This document shows positions 1 through 12,770 of a stretch of 64,000 bases of DNA, one piece after another; positions within the stretch are counted from its first letter, which is position 1, and every line of letters begins with the position of its first letter. The notes under the pieces are model-generated. The model was not told where the DNA came from. It did not search any database and saw nothing but the letters and a program-made list of their open reading frames with translations. This DNA is from Ruminococcus sp. YRD2003 (GTDB lineage Bacteria > Bacillota > Clostridia > Oscillospirales > Ruminococcaceae). Both the position numbers and the translations under genes were made by a program. The stretch is from the NCBI GenBank assembly GCA_900109435.1, contig FNZT01000009.1:53095-117094 (forward strand), written 5' to 3'.

Positions 1-182
1 TGTACGGAGCGCTGCTCCTTCTCCGCGTGCCATACCGTTATGGCGTCGAGATGCTGTATGCAGCGGGGAGCCCCCGCGGGCGGCAGGACACTGTTCCTCT
101 TCCCGATTCCGAATTTAAAGACGCGTGTGCGTAAAAAGAAAGAAAAATCAGCATTATTATCATTACCTATGGAGAACAAAAG
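1..182. other. Window edge, no gene supported
   Basis: I see no convincing coding frame here. Positions 62-89 hold a GC-rich block (ggggagcccccgcgggc) that resembles blocks at 13166-13196 and 15436-15460. The last 40 bases are A-rich and lead into the next gene. Confidence 0.4.
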
Positions 183-1367
183 ATGAAAAGGAAACACAAA
201 GGAAGGAAAATCTACAAGACCAAAGAAAAAAATTACTACGGCAAAAGCCCTGTCGGCAAGGCGCTCTCAGCTGCTCTGACCGTGCTGCTCATCGGCGGTA
301 TCGGCTTCATCGGCTACAGCGTCGCCGAGCCTATCATCAACTACACTCAGCACAGGGGCGACAAACCCGTTCAGGAGACTACTGCCTCCGATACGACGGG
401 GGAGGACTCTACCGAGGATGCTTCCTCCGCTGAGGGTGAGATAAAGGCTCCCGAGAAGTTTCAGGCGGCAGGTCTCGTGCCGTCGGATATGGTGAGCGCC
501 GCTGCTTTGCAGACTGCGCTCAGTGCCGTGCCTCAGAATGCGGGCGTTGAGTTCGTGGAGGTGCCGCTTAAAGCGAGAGGCGGTAAGATCTATTACGCAA
601 CGGACTCGCAGGAGGCTAAGACCTGCGGGGCTGTCAGCTCGGCACTGTCACTCGCGGATATCATCGCGGCTATCGAGCAGTACGGATTCAAGCCCGCTGC
701 GGAGATCAGCGCTTTCTATGACAATCAGCTCCCCGCGAAATACCCGTCGGCAGGCTATGTCACCGCAGATGACGGGTCGCAGTGGGTAGATGATGACCCG
801 AAGAACGGCGGCGTTCCGTGGATCGCTCCTGACTCTGAGGAGGCGCTGAACTATGTCGCGTCTGTTATTGATGACGCGGCTGCGGCGGGATTCGAGAGGA
901 TAGTTGTCACCGATATCATGTATCCCTATTTCAGAGATTCCGACCTCGCGCTGCTCGACGAGCAGTACGGCAGGACCGACCGCTTCCTCGCGCTGACTTC
1001 GGCGGCTAACCTCTTCTACGAGAGGTCTGTATCGGGCGGGGCTTCGATGTATGTCGGGGTGTCTGCTGCGGATATGCTCAGGGGGAACTGCGACGTTTTG
1101 CAGCCGAAGCTGCTGTCTGCAAATACGGTCGTGCTCAATGTCGATGTCGACGAGCTGAAAAAAGGGGTGTCGGACGGCAAGATGCTCTACGAATTCGAGG
1201 GCTCGCCTGCCGAAATAACCGATAAATGCCTGAAATTCCTCAGCGACAGGCTGACGGGATTCAATGTGACAGTAAGGATAAGCGGCTCGGGCGCTACCGC
1301 CGAGGAGCTTATCGCTGCTAAGGAAAAAACAGCCGCATACGGGTACGCCTCGTTCGTTATCGGCTGA
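183..1367 (+). CDS. Membrane-anchored glycoside-hydrolase-like (TIM barrel) protein
   Basis: A 394-residue protein. It has a basic N-terminus, one membrane segment at about residues 24-46, then a low-complexity Thr/Ser/Asp/Glu spacer to about residue 85, so the rest is probably outside the cell. The body has features of the putative glycosidase family once called DUF4015: a W-x-D-P-like stretch near residue 200, then an Ala-rich helix followed by GFERIVVTDIMYPYF near residues 238-252, which matches the usual G-F-D-E-I-x-x-D-Y-I-R-F-P strand. The usual arginine of that strand is absent here. The substrate is unknown. The gene lies 60 bp upstream of hprK on the same strand, probably by position rather than shared function. 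The family call is from motif likeness only. Confidence 0.55.
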   Translation: MKRKHKGRKIYKTKEKNYYGKSPVGKALSAALTVLLIGGIGFIGYSVAEPIINYTQHRGDKPVQETTASDTTGEDSTEDASSAEGEIKAPEKFQAAGLVPSDMVSAAALQTALSAVPQNAGVEFVEVPLKARGGKIYYATDSQEAKTCGAVSSALSLADIIAAIEQYGFKPAAEISAFYDNQLPAKYPSAGYVTADDGSQWVDDDPKNGGVPWIAPDSEEALNYVASVIDDAAAAGFERIVVTDIMYPYFRDSDLALLDEQYGRTDRFLALTSAANLFYERSVSGGASMYVGVSAADMLRGNCDVLQPKLLSANTVVLNVDVDELKKGVSDGKMLYEFEGSPAEITDKCLKFLSDRLTGFNVTVRISGSGATAEELIAAKEKTAAYGYASFVIG

Positions 1368-1427
1368 TGGGGAGCGGCTCGCGCCGCGGTAAAAACTGAC
1401 CGAGATTTCGGAGAACGGAGAAAAACT

Positions 1428-2387
1428 ATGGCAGAAAACTTTACGGTATCTTTGCAGAAGATAATCGACGAATACCAGCTCGAAGTGATACACACTCACA
1501 AAAATCCCGAGGAGATACTCATAAGCGAGAACGACGTGAACCGTCCAGGATTACAGCTCATGGGGTTCTACGAATACTTCAACCCCGAGCGTATACAGAT
1601 AATCGGCAAGATGGAGTTTGCGTACCTCTCGACAATCGACGAGAAAACAAGACGCGAACGCCTTCAGCTCCTCTTCGCTCAGAGGCTGCCTGCGCTCATT
1701 ATCACGCGTGAGCTCCCTTACTTCGCGGAGATGCTCGAGCTCGCGAAGGAGTATGAGGTGCCCCTCCTCAGAAGCAAGGAGAGCACGTCTAACTTTATGT
1801 CGGGACTCATCGCTTTCCTCAACCTCAACCTCGCGCCAAGAGTTACCCGCCACGGCGTTCTCATCGAAATATACGGCGAGGGTGTCTTCATCACGGGCGA
1901 GAGCGGCGTCGGCAAGAGCGAGACCGCTATCGAGCTCGTAAAGCGCGGACACAGACTTGTTGCCGACGATGCGGTGGAGATACGAAAGGTGTCGAATATC
2001 AGCCTCGTGGGCAGCTCGCCCGACAATATCCGCCACTTCCTTGAGCTCCGCGGTATCGGTATCATTAATGCACGCCGCCTCTTCGGTATCGGTGCCGTTA
2101 AGATGACCGAGAAGCTCGACCTCGTTGTTGAACTCGAACAGTGGAACTCAGAAAAAGTGTACGACCGAATGGGCGTGGATACGGAGTATGTCAGCCTGCT
2201 CGGCGTAAAGATACCGTCTCTGACGATACCCGTCAAGCCCGGACGTAACCTCGCGGTCATTCTTGAGGTCGCGGCTATGAACAACAGACAGAAGAAAATG
2301 GGCTACAATGCCGCGCAGGAGCTGCTCCACAGGCTCGGCATGGAATCGGACCCAAAGGAAACTGTCAAAAATTATGAATCATTCTGA
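1428..2387 (+). CDS. hprK: HPr kinase/phosphorylase
   Basis: A bifunctional enzyme that phosphorylates and dephosphorylates HPr of the sugar phosphotransferase system on its regulatory serine, and so sets carbon catabolite control in Firmicutes. At 319 residues it has the family length. The N-terminal regulatory domain covers about residues 1-130. The C-terminal kinase domain shows the P-loop GESGVGKS near residues 156-163, then VADDAVEIRK, and the second signature LRGIGIINARRLFG near residue 207. The start has a GGAG site 7 bases upstream. It heads a tight run with murB (17 bp gap), rapZ and whiA, a common clostridial arrangement. Confidence 0.96.
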   Translation: MAENFTVSLQKIIDEYQLEVIHTHKNPEEILISENDVNRPGLQLMGFYEYFNPERIQIIGKMEFAYLSTIDEKTRRERLQLLFAQRLPALIITRELPYFAEMLELAKEYEVPLLRSKESTSNFMSGLIAFLNLNLAPRVTRHGVLIEIYGEGVFITGESGVGKSETAIELVKRGHRLVADDAVEIRKVSNISLVGSSPDNIRHFLELRGIGIINARRLFGIGAVKMTEKLDLVVELEQWNSEKVYDRMGVDTEYVSLLGVKIPSLTIPVKPGRNLAVILEVAAMNNRQKKMGYNAAQELLHRLGMESDPKETVKNYESF

Positions 2388-2404
2388 TTTGGTTTGGTGA
2401 TAAT

Positions 2405-3310
2405 ATGGTCAATATTAGCGAACTCTCAGCCTTCTGCGATAAGCTCGGCTGTAAGATAACGCCCGAATGCTCGCTCAAGGAGTTCACGACTTTCCGCATC
2501 GGCGGGCCGTGCAGGGCGCTCATCAGCATAAATTCCGCCCACTCGGCGGCGGAACTTCTGAGATACTTAAAGGCGAACGAGGTGCGCTACGGCGTGCTCG
2601 GACGCGGCAGCAACATCATAGTCTCCGATGAGGGCTTCGACGGCGTCATCCTCCTCATCGGCAGCGACTTCGCGGGGATCACCGTCGAGGACGATACCAT
2701 TAAATGTCAGGCAGGTGCTCTGCTCGCTTCTGCCTGCGTTCACGCTCAGCAGCACGGTCTCACGGGTATGGAGAACCTGTTCGGTATCCCCGGGACTGTC
2801 GGCGGCGCGCTCTTCATGAATGCGGGCGCTTACGGCAGCGAGATGAAGGACGTTGTGGCCTCCGCCCAGTATATCGACGAGAACTGCAATATCTGCAATA
2901 TCTCCGCCGAGGATATGGACCTCTCTTACAGGCACAGCGCTTTCTCACAGAGAAGCTGCATCATCACCTCTGTGACTATGAAGCTCACAAAGGGTGAGCC
3001 CGCCGCGATAAAGGCGGCTATGACCGAGTGTATGCAGAAGAGAAGCTCAAAGCAGCCCCTCGAATACCCGAGCGCGGGCAGCACCTTCAAGCGCCCCGAG
3101 GGCAGCTATGCCTCCCTCCTCATCGACCAGTGCGGACTGAAGGGGATGAGCCGCGGCGGCGCTCAGGTCAGCGAGAAGCACAGCGGCTTCGTCATCAATA
3201 AGGGCGATGCAACGTGCAGCGATGTTCTCGAACTATGCGAGGACATAAAAAAGATAGTTTTTGATAAGACAGGCTTCAGGCTCGAGCTCGAGCCTGTGAT
3301 ACTCAGATAA
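2405..3310 (+). CDS. murB: UDP-N-acetylenolpyruvoylglucosamine reductase
   Basis: A cytoplasmic flavoenzyme that uses NADPH to reduce UDP-GlcNAc-enolpyruvate to UDP-MurNAc in peptidoglycan precursor synthesis. The protein is 301 residues, normal for the short Gram-positive type. FAD-binding signatures are visible: GRGSNIIVSDEGF near residue 61 and GIPGTVGGALFMNAGAYG near residue 126. The catalytic serine region is PSAGSTFKRPEG near residue 222, followed by GLKGMSRGGAQVSEKHSGF. It sits 17 bp after hprK and 17 bp before rapZ, so co-transcription is likely. Confidence 0.96.
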   Translation: MVNISELSAFCDKLGCKITPECSLKEFTTFRIGGPCRALISINSAHSAAELLRYLKANEVRYGVLGRGSNIIVSDEGFDGVILLIGSDFAGITVEDDTIKCQAGALLASACVHAQQHGLTGMENLFGIPGTVGGALFMNAGAYGSEMKDVVASAQYIDENCNICNISAEDMDLSYRHSAFSQRSCIITSVTMKLTKGEPAAIKAAMTECMQKRSSKQPLEYPSAGSTFKRPEGSYASLLIDQCGLKGMSRGGAQVSEKHSGFVINKGDATCSDVLELCEDIKKIVFDKTGFRLELEPVILR

Positions 3311-3327
3311 GCACTTAGGAGCACCAT

Positions 3328-4200
3328 ATGGATCTTTTGATTGTTACAGGGATGTCGGGCTCGGGTAAATCGAGCGTTATGGACGTCATGGAGGATATCG
3401 GCTATTACTGCATCGACAATATCCCCCCAAAACTTATTCAGCAGTTCGTCGACCTCTGCCGCAAGTCGGATTCGGGTATCGACAGGATAGCTGTTGCCGT
3501 CGATATCAGGACAGGCGATATGTTCGCCGAGATATTCCGCGCGTGGCAGGAACTCAAGACAGAGCCAGATGTCACCGTGAGAGTCCTCTTCATCGAGGCG
3601 GACGACGAAGTCCTCATCAAGCGCTACAAGGAGACCCGCCGCAAGCACCCGCTCGACGAGAAGTTCAACGGCAACCTCCACGAGGCGATACAGTATGAGC
3701 GGAATCAGCTCTCGCAGCTCAGGGAGGTCGCTGACTATTACATAGAAACTTCGGGCTTTTCGGCTGCTCAGCTCAAGGAGCAGGTCAAGTCGATATTCCT
3801 CGAGCATTCCTCCGATTCGCTCATTATCAAAGTCATGTCCTTCGGATTCAAGTACGGCGTTTCTACGGAGTCCGACCTTGTGTTCGATGTGAGATGCCTG
3901 CCGAATCCTTACTACGTCAAGGAGCTGAAAAATCATACGGGCATCGAGAGCTGCGTGCAGGACTACGTTATGGGCTTTGAACAGTCGCAGAAGCTCTTTG
4001 AGAAGCTGACTGACCTGATAGATTTCCTTATCCCGATGTATGTTCAGGAGGGCAAGAGCCAGCTCGTTATCGCTTTCGGCTGCACGGGCGGAAAGCACCG
4101 CTCTATCACCTTCGCGGAGTATATGGCGAAGCACCTCGTAAATAAGAATTACAAGGTGCAGAAGTACCACCGCGATATCACCAAAGACCGTAAATTCTGA
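3328..4200 (+). CDS. rapZ: RapZ/YvcJ family nucleotide-binding protein
   Basis: A P-loop NTPase of the YvcJ/RapZ family. In Bacillus the homologue binds nucleotide and affects competence; in E. coli RapZ is the RNase E adapter that controls glmS through small RNAs. The 290-residue protein has the family length. The Walker A motif GMSGSGKSS lies at residues 8-16, and the conserved C-terminal stretch AFGCTGGKHRS near residues 251-261. The start has TAGGAG upstream. In many Firmicutes this gene is followed by yvcK and then whiA; here whiA follows directly and yvcK is missing. Confidence 0.93.
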   Translation: MDLLIVTGMSGSGKSSVMDVMEDIGYYCIDNIPPKLIQQFVDLCRKSDSGIDRIAVAVDIRTGDMFAEIFRAWQELKTEPDVTVRVLFIEADDEVLIKRYKETRRKHPLDEKFNGNLHEAIQYERNQLSQLREVADYYIETSGFSAAQLKEQVKSIFLEHSSDSLIIKVMSFGFKYGVSTESDLVFDVRCLPNPYYVKELKNHTGIESCVQDYVMGFEQSQKLFEKLTDLIDFLIPMYVQEGKSQLVIAFGCTGGKHRSITFAEYMAKHLVNKNYKVQKYHRDITKDRKF

Positions 4201-4251
4201 GTATTGTCCGCATACTTCGGTGTGCGGACATATTTTGAGTGGAGAAAAACT

Positions 4252-5155
4252 ATGTCATTTTCAAACGAAGTCAGAAAAGAGATATGCTCGGATATAACCG
4301 ACAAGGACAGGCGTTTTGCCTGCCTGTACGGGATGCTGCTCTTCTGCCGCCACCTCGGCTCGGAGCGCATCTCGTTCCAGAGCAAGAGCCGAGTTTCTGC
4401 CGATGAGTTCGCGGAGCTGTTCCGCAGAGTGTTCGGCAGAGAGCTCGACTGTCGGCTCTCCGAGAGCACCAGCGGCAAGACCCTCTATATCTACGACATC
4501 ACCGAGCCCGAACTCATCAGCGAGGTTTTCGCGAAGTACAGATTCTCCGACGGGACACGCGCCTTCGACGATGAGCTCGTTTCAACGTCGAGCCTCGGGG
4601 TGTTCACTGCGGGCGTTTTTCTGTCCTGCGGCAGCGTCAATGACCCCGAGAAGGAGTATCACCTCGAATTCAGCGTGCCCTATGAGCCGCTCGCAGAGGT
4701 GCTCGTCACACTGCTCGGCGATATAGGTGTGAATGCGCGCACTACGCACAGACGCGGTCAGAACGTAGTCTATATCAAGGGCAGCGAGTCCATCGAGGAT
4801 ACGCTCACCTTCATCGGTGCGCAGCAGTGTACGCTCGAGCTGATGAATGTGAAAATATACAAGGACGTCCGCAACAAGGCCAACCGCATCGCCAACTGCG
4901 ATACCGCCAACATCGACAAGGTCGTCGCAGCTGCCATGAAACAGCAGGAGGATATCCGCCTCATAGCTTCGACGGTCGGGCTCGACAGCCTCTCCGAAGA
5001 GCTGCGGGAGGTCGCGGAGCTGCGCCTCGATAATTCGGGCATGAGCCTCAGTGAGATAGGCGCTTCGCTCTCGGAGCCGATAAGCCGCTCGGGGGTGAAC
5101 CACCGCTTCAAGAAGCTCGCAAGGTTAGCCGATGAGATAAGAAACGGAGGCAGCT

Positions 5156-5166
<11 letters not shown>
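4252..5166 (+). CDS. whiA: Sporulation/cell-division regulator WhiA
   Basis: A DNA-binding protein with an N-terminal degenerate LAGLIDADG endonuclease-like fold and a C-terminal helix-turn-helix. In Gram-positive bacteria it influences division and chromosome segregation and, in actinomycetes, sporulation. The start at 4252 (MSFSNEVRKE) follows GGAGAAAAACT; the frame is open 16 codons further upstream, but that part is unlike the family. The protein is 304 residues. The C-terminal region has LREVAELRLDNSGMSLSEIG and then the SGVNHRFKKL helix typical of WhiA. The gene end overlaps the dnaE start by 11 bases, so the two are likely translationally coupled. Confidence 0.94.
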
Positions 5167-8560
<3,394 letters not shown>

Positions 8561-8608
8561 TATGACGCGGATGTGTATATTATTTTTTTATATTTGTTGT
8601 AATTCTAC

Positions 8609-8637
8609 TTGACAATATCACTGAAAAGCGGTAAAAT
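8609..8637 (+). promoter_or_regulatory. Sigma-A promoter of pfkA
   Basis: TTGACA at 8609-8614, a 17-base spacer, and TAAAAT at 8632-8637. It lies in the 153-bp gap after dnaE, so pfkA has its own promoter. Confidence 0.85.
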
Positions 8638-8713
8638 ATATTTGTATGGAATTTAAGCTGCGGACTCTCAGCCCGCGGATATTATACGCAATGTGCGGAA
8701 TGGAGAATGATTT

Positions 8714-9676
8714 ATGATCAAGACAATCGGCGTACTTACGAGCGGCGGCGACGCTCCCGGTATGAATGCTGCTGTAAGAGCAGTTGTAAGAACAGCTCTC
8801 AGCAAGGGCATGGAAGTTTACGGTATCCGCAGAGGTTATGCAGGTCTCATATCCGGCGATATCTTCAAAATGGACGAGAGAAGTGTTTCCGATATAATCC
8901 ACAGAGGCGGTACTGTCCTCTATACGGCAAGATGTCCCGAATTCAGAACTATGGAAGGCGTCAAGAAGGCTAAGGAAAAGTGCGATGAGCTCGGCATCGA
9001 GGGTCTCGTTGTCATCGGCGGCGACGGCTCATTCAGAGGCGCGGCCGATCTCTCTTCTTTAGGCGTGCTCTGTATCGGTATCCCCGGTACTATCGACAAC
9101 GATATCGCCTGCACAGACTATACTATAGGCTTTGATACCGCTATGAACACCGCTATGGAGCTCGTGGACAAGCTGAGAGATACTTCTCAGTCACATGACC
9201 GCTGCTCCGTTGTTGAGGTCATGGGCAGAGGCGCAGGTCACATCGCTGTAAATACAGGTATCGCCTGCGGTGCTACCGATATAATCACCAAGGAAGTTCC
9301 CTACGATATCGACGCTATTGCCAAGACTATGCTCGAGAAAAAGGCAAAGGGCAAGAAGAATTTCGTTGTTATCGTTGCCGAGGGCATCGGCCACTCGCAG
9401 GAGATAGCTACGATGATACAGGAAAAGACACACATCGAGACAAGAGCTACTATCCTCGGTCACGTTCAGAGAGGCGGAAACCCCACTCTCAGAGACAGAG
9501 TTGAGGCTACAAGAATGGGCTACTACGCTGTTGAGCTCCTTGAACAGGGCATCGGCAACCGCGTTGTCGGCATCAAGGACAACAAGCTCGTTGACTATGA
9601 CATCCAGGAAGCTCTCTCGATGACTAAGGAATACGACGAGAAGCTCCACCACATCGCCGAGCAGATCGCTTTCTGA
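8714..9676 (+). CDS. pfkA: ATP-dependent 6-phosphofructokinase
   Basis: Catalyses fructose-6-phosphate plus ATP to fructose-1,6-bisphosphate, the committed step of glycolysis, as a cytoplasmic tetramer. At 320 residues it is the standard bacterial short form. Visible motifs are GGDAPGMNAAVR at residues 11-22 (ATP loop), GGDGSFRGA near residue 102, the catalytic PGTIDNDIACTDYTIGFDTA near residue 125, and GHVQRGGNPT near residue 248. Gly rather than Lys at the GGDGS position points to ATP, not pyrophosphate, as phosphate donor. The codon use is more biased than in dnaE (more GCT, GTT and AGA), as expected for a well-expressed gene. A GGAG site precedes the start. Confidence 0.97.
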   Translation: MIKTIGVLTSGGDAPGMNAAVRAVVRTALSKGMEVYGIRRGYAGLISGDIFKMDERSVSDIIHRGGTVLYTARCPEFRTMEGVKKAKEKCDELGIEGLVVIGGDGSFRGAADLSSLGVLCIGIPGTIDNDIACTDYTIGFDTAMNTAMELVDKLRDTSQSHDRCSVVEVMGRGAGHIAVNTGIACGATDIITKEVPYDIDAIAKTMLEKKAKGKKNFVVIVAEGIGHSQEIATMIQEKTHIETRATILGHVQRGGNPTLRDRVEATRMGYYAVELLEQGIGNRVVGIKDNKLVDYDIQEALSMTKEYDEKLHHIAEQIAF

Positions 9677-9689
9677 GTTATACATAAAA

Positions 9690-9935
9690 AAACCGCCATT
9701 CATAAGGGCTGTACGCATACAGAAGCAATACGGGACATATATCGGGGGAAACCTTTCTGAAGAAAGGTTCTCCCCCGAACCCCTTTCCAAAGACTTTTAG
9801 TCCAAATTTTGCCCCTATGGGGTACTCTCATTGAAAAGAAAGACTAACTCTTTTCATATCAGGAGAGTACCCCATAGGGGCAAAATTTAAATTGAAAGTT
9901 TTAGGAAGGGAGTTTTGCTCACGTTCCTTAACGAA
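9690..9935. repeat. Palindromic MITE-like repeat, copy A
   Basis: Copy A of a repeat also found at 34395-34697 (copy B, inverted) and 28305-28415 (copy C, outer arm only). It starts with aaccgccattcata, has a hairpin arm cgggggaaacctttct / agaaaggttctcccccg, then a core of tttgcccctatggggtactc and its inverse agagtaccccataggggcaa about 30 bases apart. It ends near cacgttccttaacg, a string that copy C also carries. It lies between the convergent ends of pfkA and the recombinase gene. Confidence 0.85.
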
Positions 9936-9987
9936 CAATTAATATGTATGGTATCTCCGAGGGATATTCTCTCGGAGATTTTCGTTG

Positions 9988-11625
9988 TTAAAGTATCAGT
10001 ATATCGCCGTTTTCGCTCATCACTCTGTCGATAGCTATCGCCTTGTCAGCCGAGAATGTGAAGTAAATCTCAATATGATTGCCACAAGTCCTTGAATGCT
10101 TGACAGCCTTTTCGTAGACCTCAATGCGCCAAATGAAGGTTTTCAGTATCTCAGGAGTGAGCCTGCGTATCTCCGTGTACTGCTTGGCGTTGTTGATGAA
10201 CTCCTTGACACGCTTTTCGCGTGCTCTCGTTTCGTCAAGCTGTGAATCAATAGTGCTGAGCTTGGCTTTCAGCTCGGACTGCTCCTTTTCGAAGTTGGCG
10301 GAGAGGATATCATAACGCCCGTCGGTAATCTTACCGTTCGACCTGTCCAAATAGAGAAGTTGTATCGCATTGTCGAGCTGAGCTATCTTAGTCTCGTACT
10401 CAGTTCGGAGCTTTTCATTCTCCTTGAGCTGCTTTTTCGCTTCAGCTTCTCCGTTAGCCATTGCCATAGCGTAGAACTCATCGGACTTGTCACGTGCGTA
10501 GCTGACTACCTGTCTCAGATAGCGCAGCACAATACTATCGAGCACCTTTTCCCTTATATAATGTGCGGTGCAGTCTGTAACTCTGCTCTGATATCCGCCG
10601 CACATATAATTATTCTTCTTCGGGTCGAGCGTTCGAGCTCGGTGAAGATACAGTTTAGAGCCGCACTCTGCACAGTAAAGATAGCCAGCGTACTTGTCCG
10701 TTTCACCGAACTTGTCCGACTTCTTTCTTCCTTCGTAGTGTTTCTGCACGGTGTCGAACAGCTTTCGGCTGATTATAGCTTCGTGTGTGTTCTCGAATAT
10801 GAGCATATTCTCAGGCTCGTTCCTAAGTGTCTTTTTCAGCTTGTAGGACTTGGTGTAGGTACTGAAATTGACGGTGTCACCACAGTAGATTCGATTCTTT
10901 AACATCTCCCTGACCGTTTTCAGCGACCAGCGGTACGGTGAGCTTGTTTTCTGCTTGCCCGATTTTCGCGCTGCATAAGCACTCGGAGTAAGCACTTCCT
11001 CAGCTGTAAGTGTGTCGCATATTTTGCGGACGCCTTTGCCCTCTGCGCTCATTTCAAAGATACGTTTTACTATCGGCGCGGTTTCGGGATTTGGTATCAG
11101 CTTCTTGTTTTCATCCTTCATGTAACCATAGGGGGTAGTCGTTCCGACACGCTCTCCGCGTTCACCTTTGGCTCGCTGTACAGCCCTGATTTTCTTACTT
11201 GTGTCGCGAGCGTACATATCATTGAACAGGTTTTTTATACCTGACATCTCGTTGATACCATTGGCACTGTCCACGTTGTCAGTAACTGCAATGAAGCGAA
11301 CATCGTAGGCAGGAAACACCAACTCCATGAGCCTGTCAGTCTCTAAGTGGTCGCGTCCAAGTCTCGACTGGTCTTTCACTATAACAGTTCCGACTATCCC
11401 GTTCTCCACATCACTGAGCATATGAACATACTCGGGACGGGTGTTATCGGTGCCGCTGTACCCATCGTCGATGTAGTATTGACAGTTGCGGAAGCCATTC
11501 TTTTCGGCGTAGTCTCTCAGCATAAGTCTTTGATTTTCAATTGACAGCGACTCGCCTGCACGCATATCTTCCTGACTGAGACGGCAGTACAGCGCTGTTA
11601 TCTGTTCCGTGTTTGATCCTCTCAT
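9988..11625 (-). CDS. Large serine site-specific recombinase (TnpX/TndX-like)
   Basis: A 545-residue large serine recombinase of the kind that excises and inserts clostridial mobilizable elements. The N-terminal resolvase domain has the nucleophile in YCRLSQED (Ser17) and the SRLGRD motif near residue 90. The recombinase domain has PYGYMKDENKKLIPNPETAPIVKRIF near residue 170. A zinc ribbon follows (CAECGSKLY ... YMCGGY ... DCTAHYI, about residues 330-370), then a long coiled coil at about 390-480 and a C-terminal DUF4368-like tail. The start at 11625 (MRGSNTEQ) has AGGAGG five bases upstream; the 24 codons open before it have no such site. Its element appears small: only the TnpW-like gene and a non-coding RNA region lie beside it. 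Confidence 0.9.
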   Translation of the reverse strand: MRGSNTEQITALYCRLSQEDMRAGESLSIENQRLMLRDYAEKNGFRNCQYYIDDGYSGTDNTRPEYVHMLSDVENGIVGTVIVKDQSRLGRDHLETDRLMELVFPAYDVRFIAVTDNVDSANGINEMSGIKNLFNDMYARDTSKKIRAVQRAKGERGERVGTTTPYGYMKDENKKLIPNPETAPIVKRIFEMSAEGKGVRKICDTLTAEEVLTPSAYAARKSGKQKTSSPYRWSLKTVREMLKNRIYCGDTVNFSTYTKSYKLKKTLRNEPENMLIFENTHEAIISRKLFDTVQKHYEGRKKSDKFGETDKYAGYLYCAECGSKLYLHRARTLDPKKNNYMCGGYQSRVTDCTAHYIREKVLDSIVLRYLRQVVSYARDKSDEFYAMAMANGEAEAKKQLKENEKLRTEYETKIAQLDNAIQLLYLDRSNGKITDGRYDILSANFEKEQSELKAKLSTIDSQLDETRAREKRVKEFINNAKQYTEIRRLTPEILKTFIWRIEVYEKAVKHSRTCGNHIEIYFTFSADKAIAIDRVMSENGDILIL

Positions 11626-11722
11626 GCAAACCTCCTGTTCCGAACGCATTCGTTCTGGAATCAAACCGAATAGGATACACACACAGTATATCACCACTCG
11701 GCTCGAAAGTCCAGAACTTTTT

Positions 11723-11884
11723 TCAGCTTATTTTCTCACCGTTTATGAGGTGCTTTATCTTATCTGCGACTGTTTCGTGTTCACTTTCCGGAGACATGAA
11801 CACGAGACTTACTTCAAATTTCTGACCGTCGACAACCATTGTTTTGTCAACAAACTGTATTTCTTCATGTTTATTCTCTTTCAT
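11723..11884 (-). CDS. Small TnpW-like transposon protein (53 aa)
   Basis: A 53-residue frame beginning MKENKHEEIQFVDKTMVVDG and ending in DKIKHLINGEKIS, with AGGAG six bases before the start. It ends about 100 bp upstream of the recombinase start, on the same strand. The size, the place beside a TnpX-type recombinase, and the pattern of a short beta-rich core then S-x-E-(5)-DKI-x-x-LI-x-x-E resemble the TnpW family carried by clostridial mobilizable elements. Family assignment is from memory of that pattern. The function of TnpW proteins is not established. Confidence 0.6.
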   Translation of the reverse strand: MKENKHEEIQFVDKTMVVDGQKFEVSLVFMSPESEHETVADKIKHLINGEKIS

Positions 11885-12708
11885 TTGAACTCCTTTCATG
11901 TCACACGATTTCCAATTCTTAATTATCGTAAATATACGCTCTGACGCCAGTCACTCCTTCCGAAATATAGCCCTTATCATGGCTCTTTTCAAATTTTGAC
12001 CCCACACTTTTTCTCCATTTCTCATTTTGCCCCCAATTTTCAATTTCTGCAAGTTCCGATATTTCGGCGGGCACTGCCCGTCCGAGGTGAATTGGCTGGC
12101 GTTTTGACGCCAGCCTTTTTCCTGCAAACTGAAAAAGGGGCTCGGGTTCTCCCGTTTTCAGCGGCAGGCGGAATGCCGTTTGCGATGCTTGCCTTCCCAG
12201 AAGGGAAGACTTTTTGTCACCGCCGCCACTTTTTCTCTGCCAATAGTATTTGAGTGGTATCCACACACTCGCTCCACGTTGCACGACAATCGCTTTTGTT
12301 GGTGGAGGTGTGATAACTACCCAATTTCTGAATTGACAGCAAACAAGGTGCTTTCTGCGCTTGTTTAATTACAACTATCAAGTGATATATACCTTCCTTC
12401 TCTGTATTAAGTATATATTATCTTGTATTCTTAATATATAAGCGTATGACGCAGTGACACGGCCCCTATGACAATTCACCTTTCTAAATGCATACTCTAA
12501 GATTTTACTATCAAACTACCAAGCGCTGTCAAAGCACGTGATACAGAGCTTTTCCGGCGTTAGCAATTTAATATCGCTGAACTAACAACTATCAGTTTTG
12601 CTATCAGCGGAAATGAAGATATATCTGCATTTAGACGCTCTTGGTAGCAAGTTAGCAAATATTATGGTGGAGTTCCTGATGTCAGCATTTTCATCACCTC
12701 CTGAGCAA
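11885..12708. other. Gene-free part of the mobile element
   Basis: No frame here has a start with a ribosome site and a recognisable product. At 12094-12115 there is a perfect 8-bp hairpin (ggctggcg ttttga cgccagcc) followed on the + strand by five T. The stretch 12300-12600 is AT-rich without clear structure. It may hold an attachment site or decayed mobilization genes, but nothing shows this directly. Confidence 0.4.
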
Positions 12709-12753
12709 ACAAAAAAGCGCACAGCAGTCCGTGACGAACCGCTGTGCGCTTTA
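12709..12753 (-). terminator. Second (distal) terminator of the structured RNA
   Basis: Read on the - strand: AAAGCGCACAGC, a loop, GCTGTGCGC, then TTTTTTGTTT. The stem is 10-12 bp. It lies about 20 bases after the first terminator, forming a tandem pair. Confidence 0.8.
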
Positions 12754-12770
12754 TATTTAATTTTTGACAA

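Noticed and set aside
648..1499. A 283-codon antisense frame over the first gene
   Set aside because: No family features; the sense frame has a membrane segment and barrel-like motifs.
9952..9978. Terminator of the recombinase gene
   Set aside because: The hairpin atctccgag/ctcggagat is perfect, but the T run is on the + strand side, so it does not suit the recombinase; its role is unclear.
11919..12284. A 121-codon open frame on the - strand
   Set aside because: No ribosome site, no recognisable domain, and it spans a perfect hairpin. Not supported as a gene.
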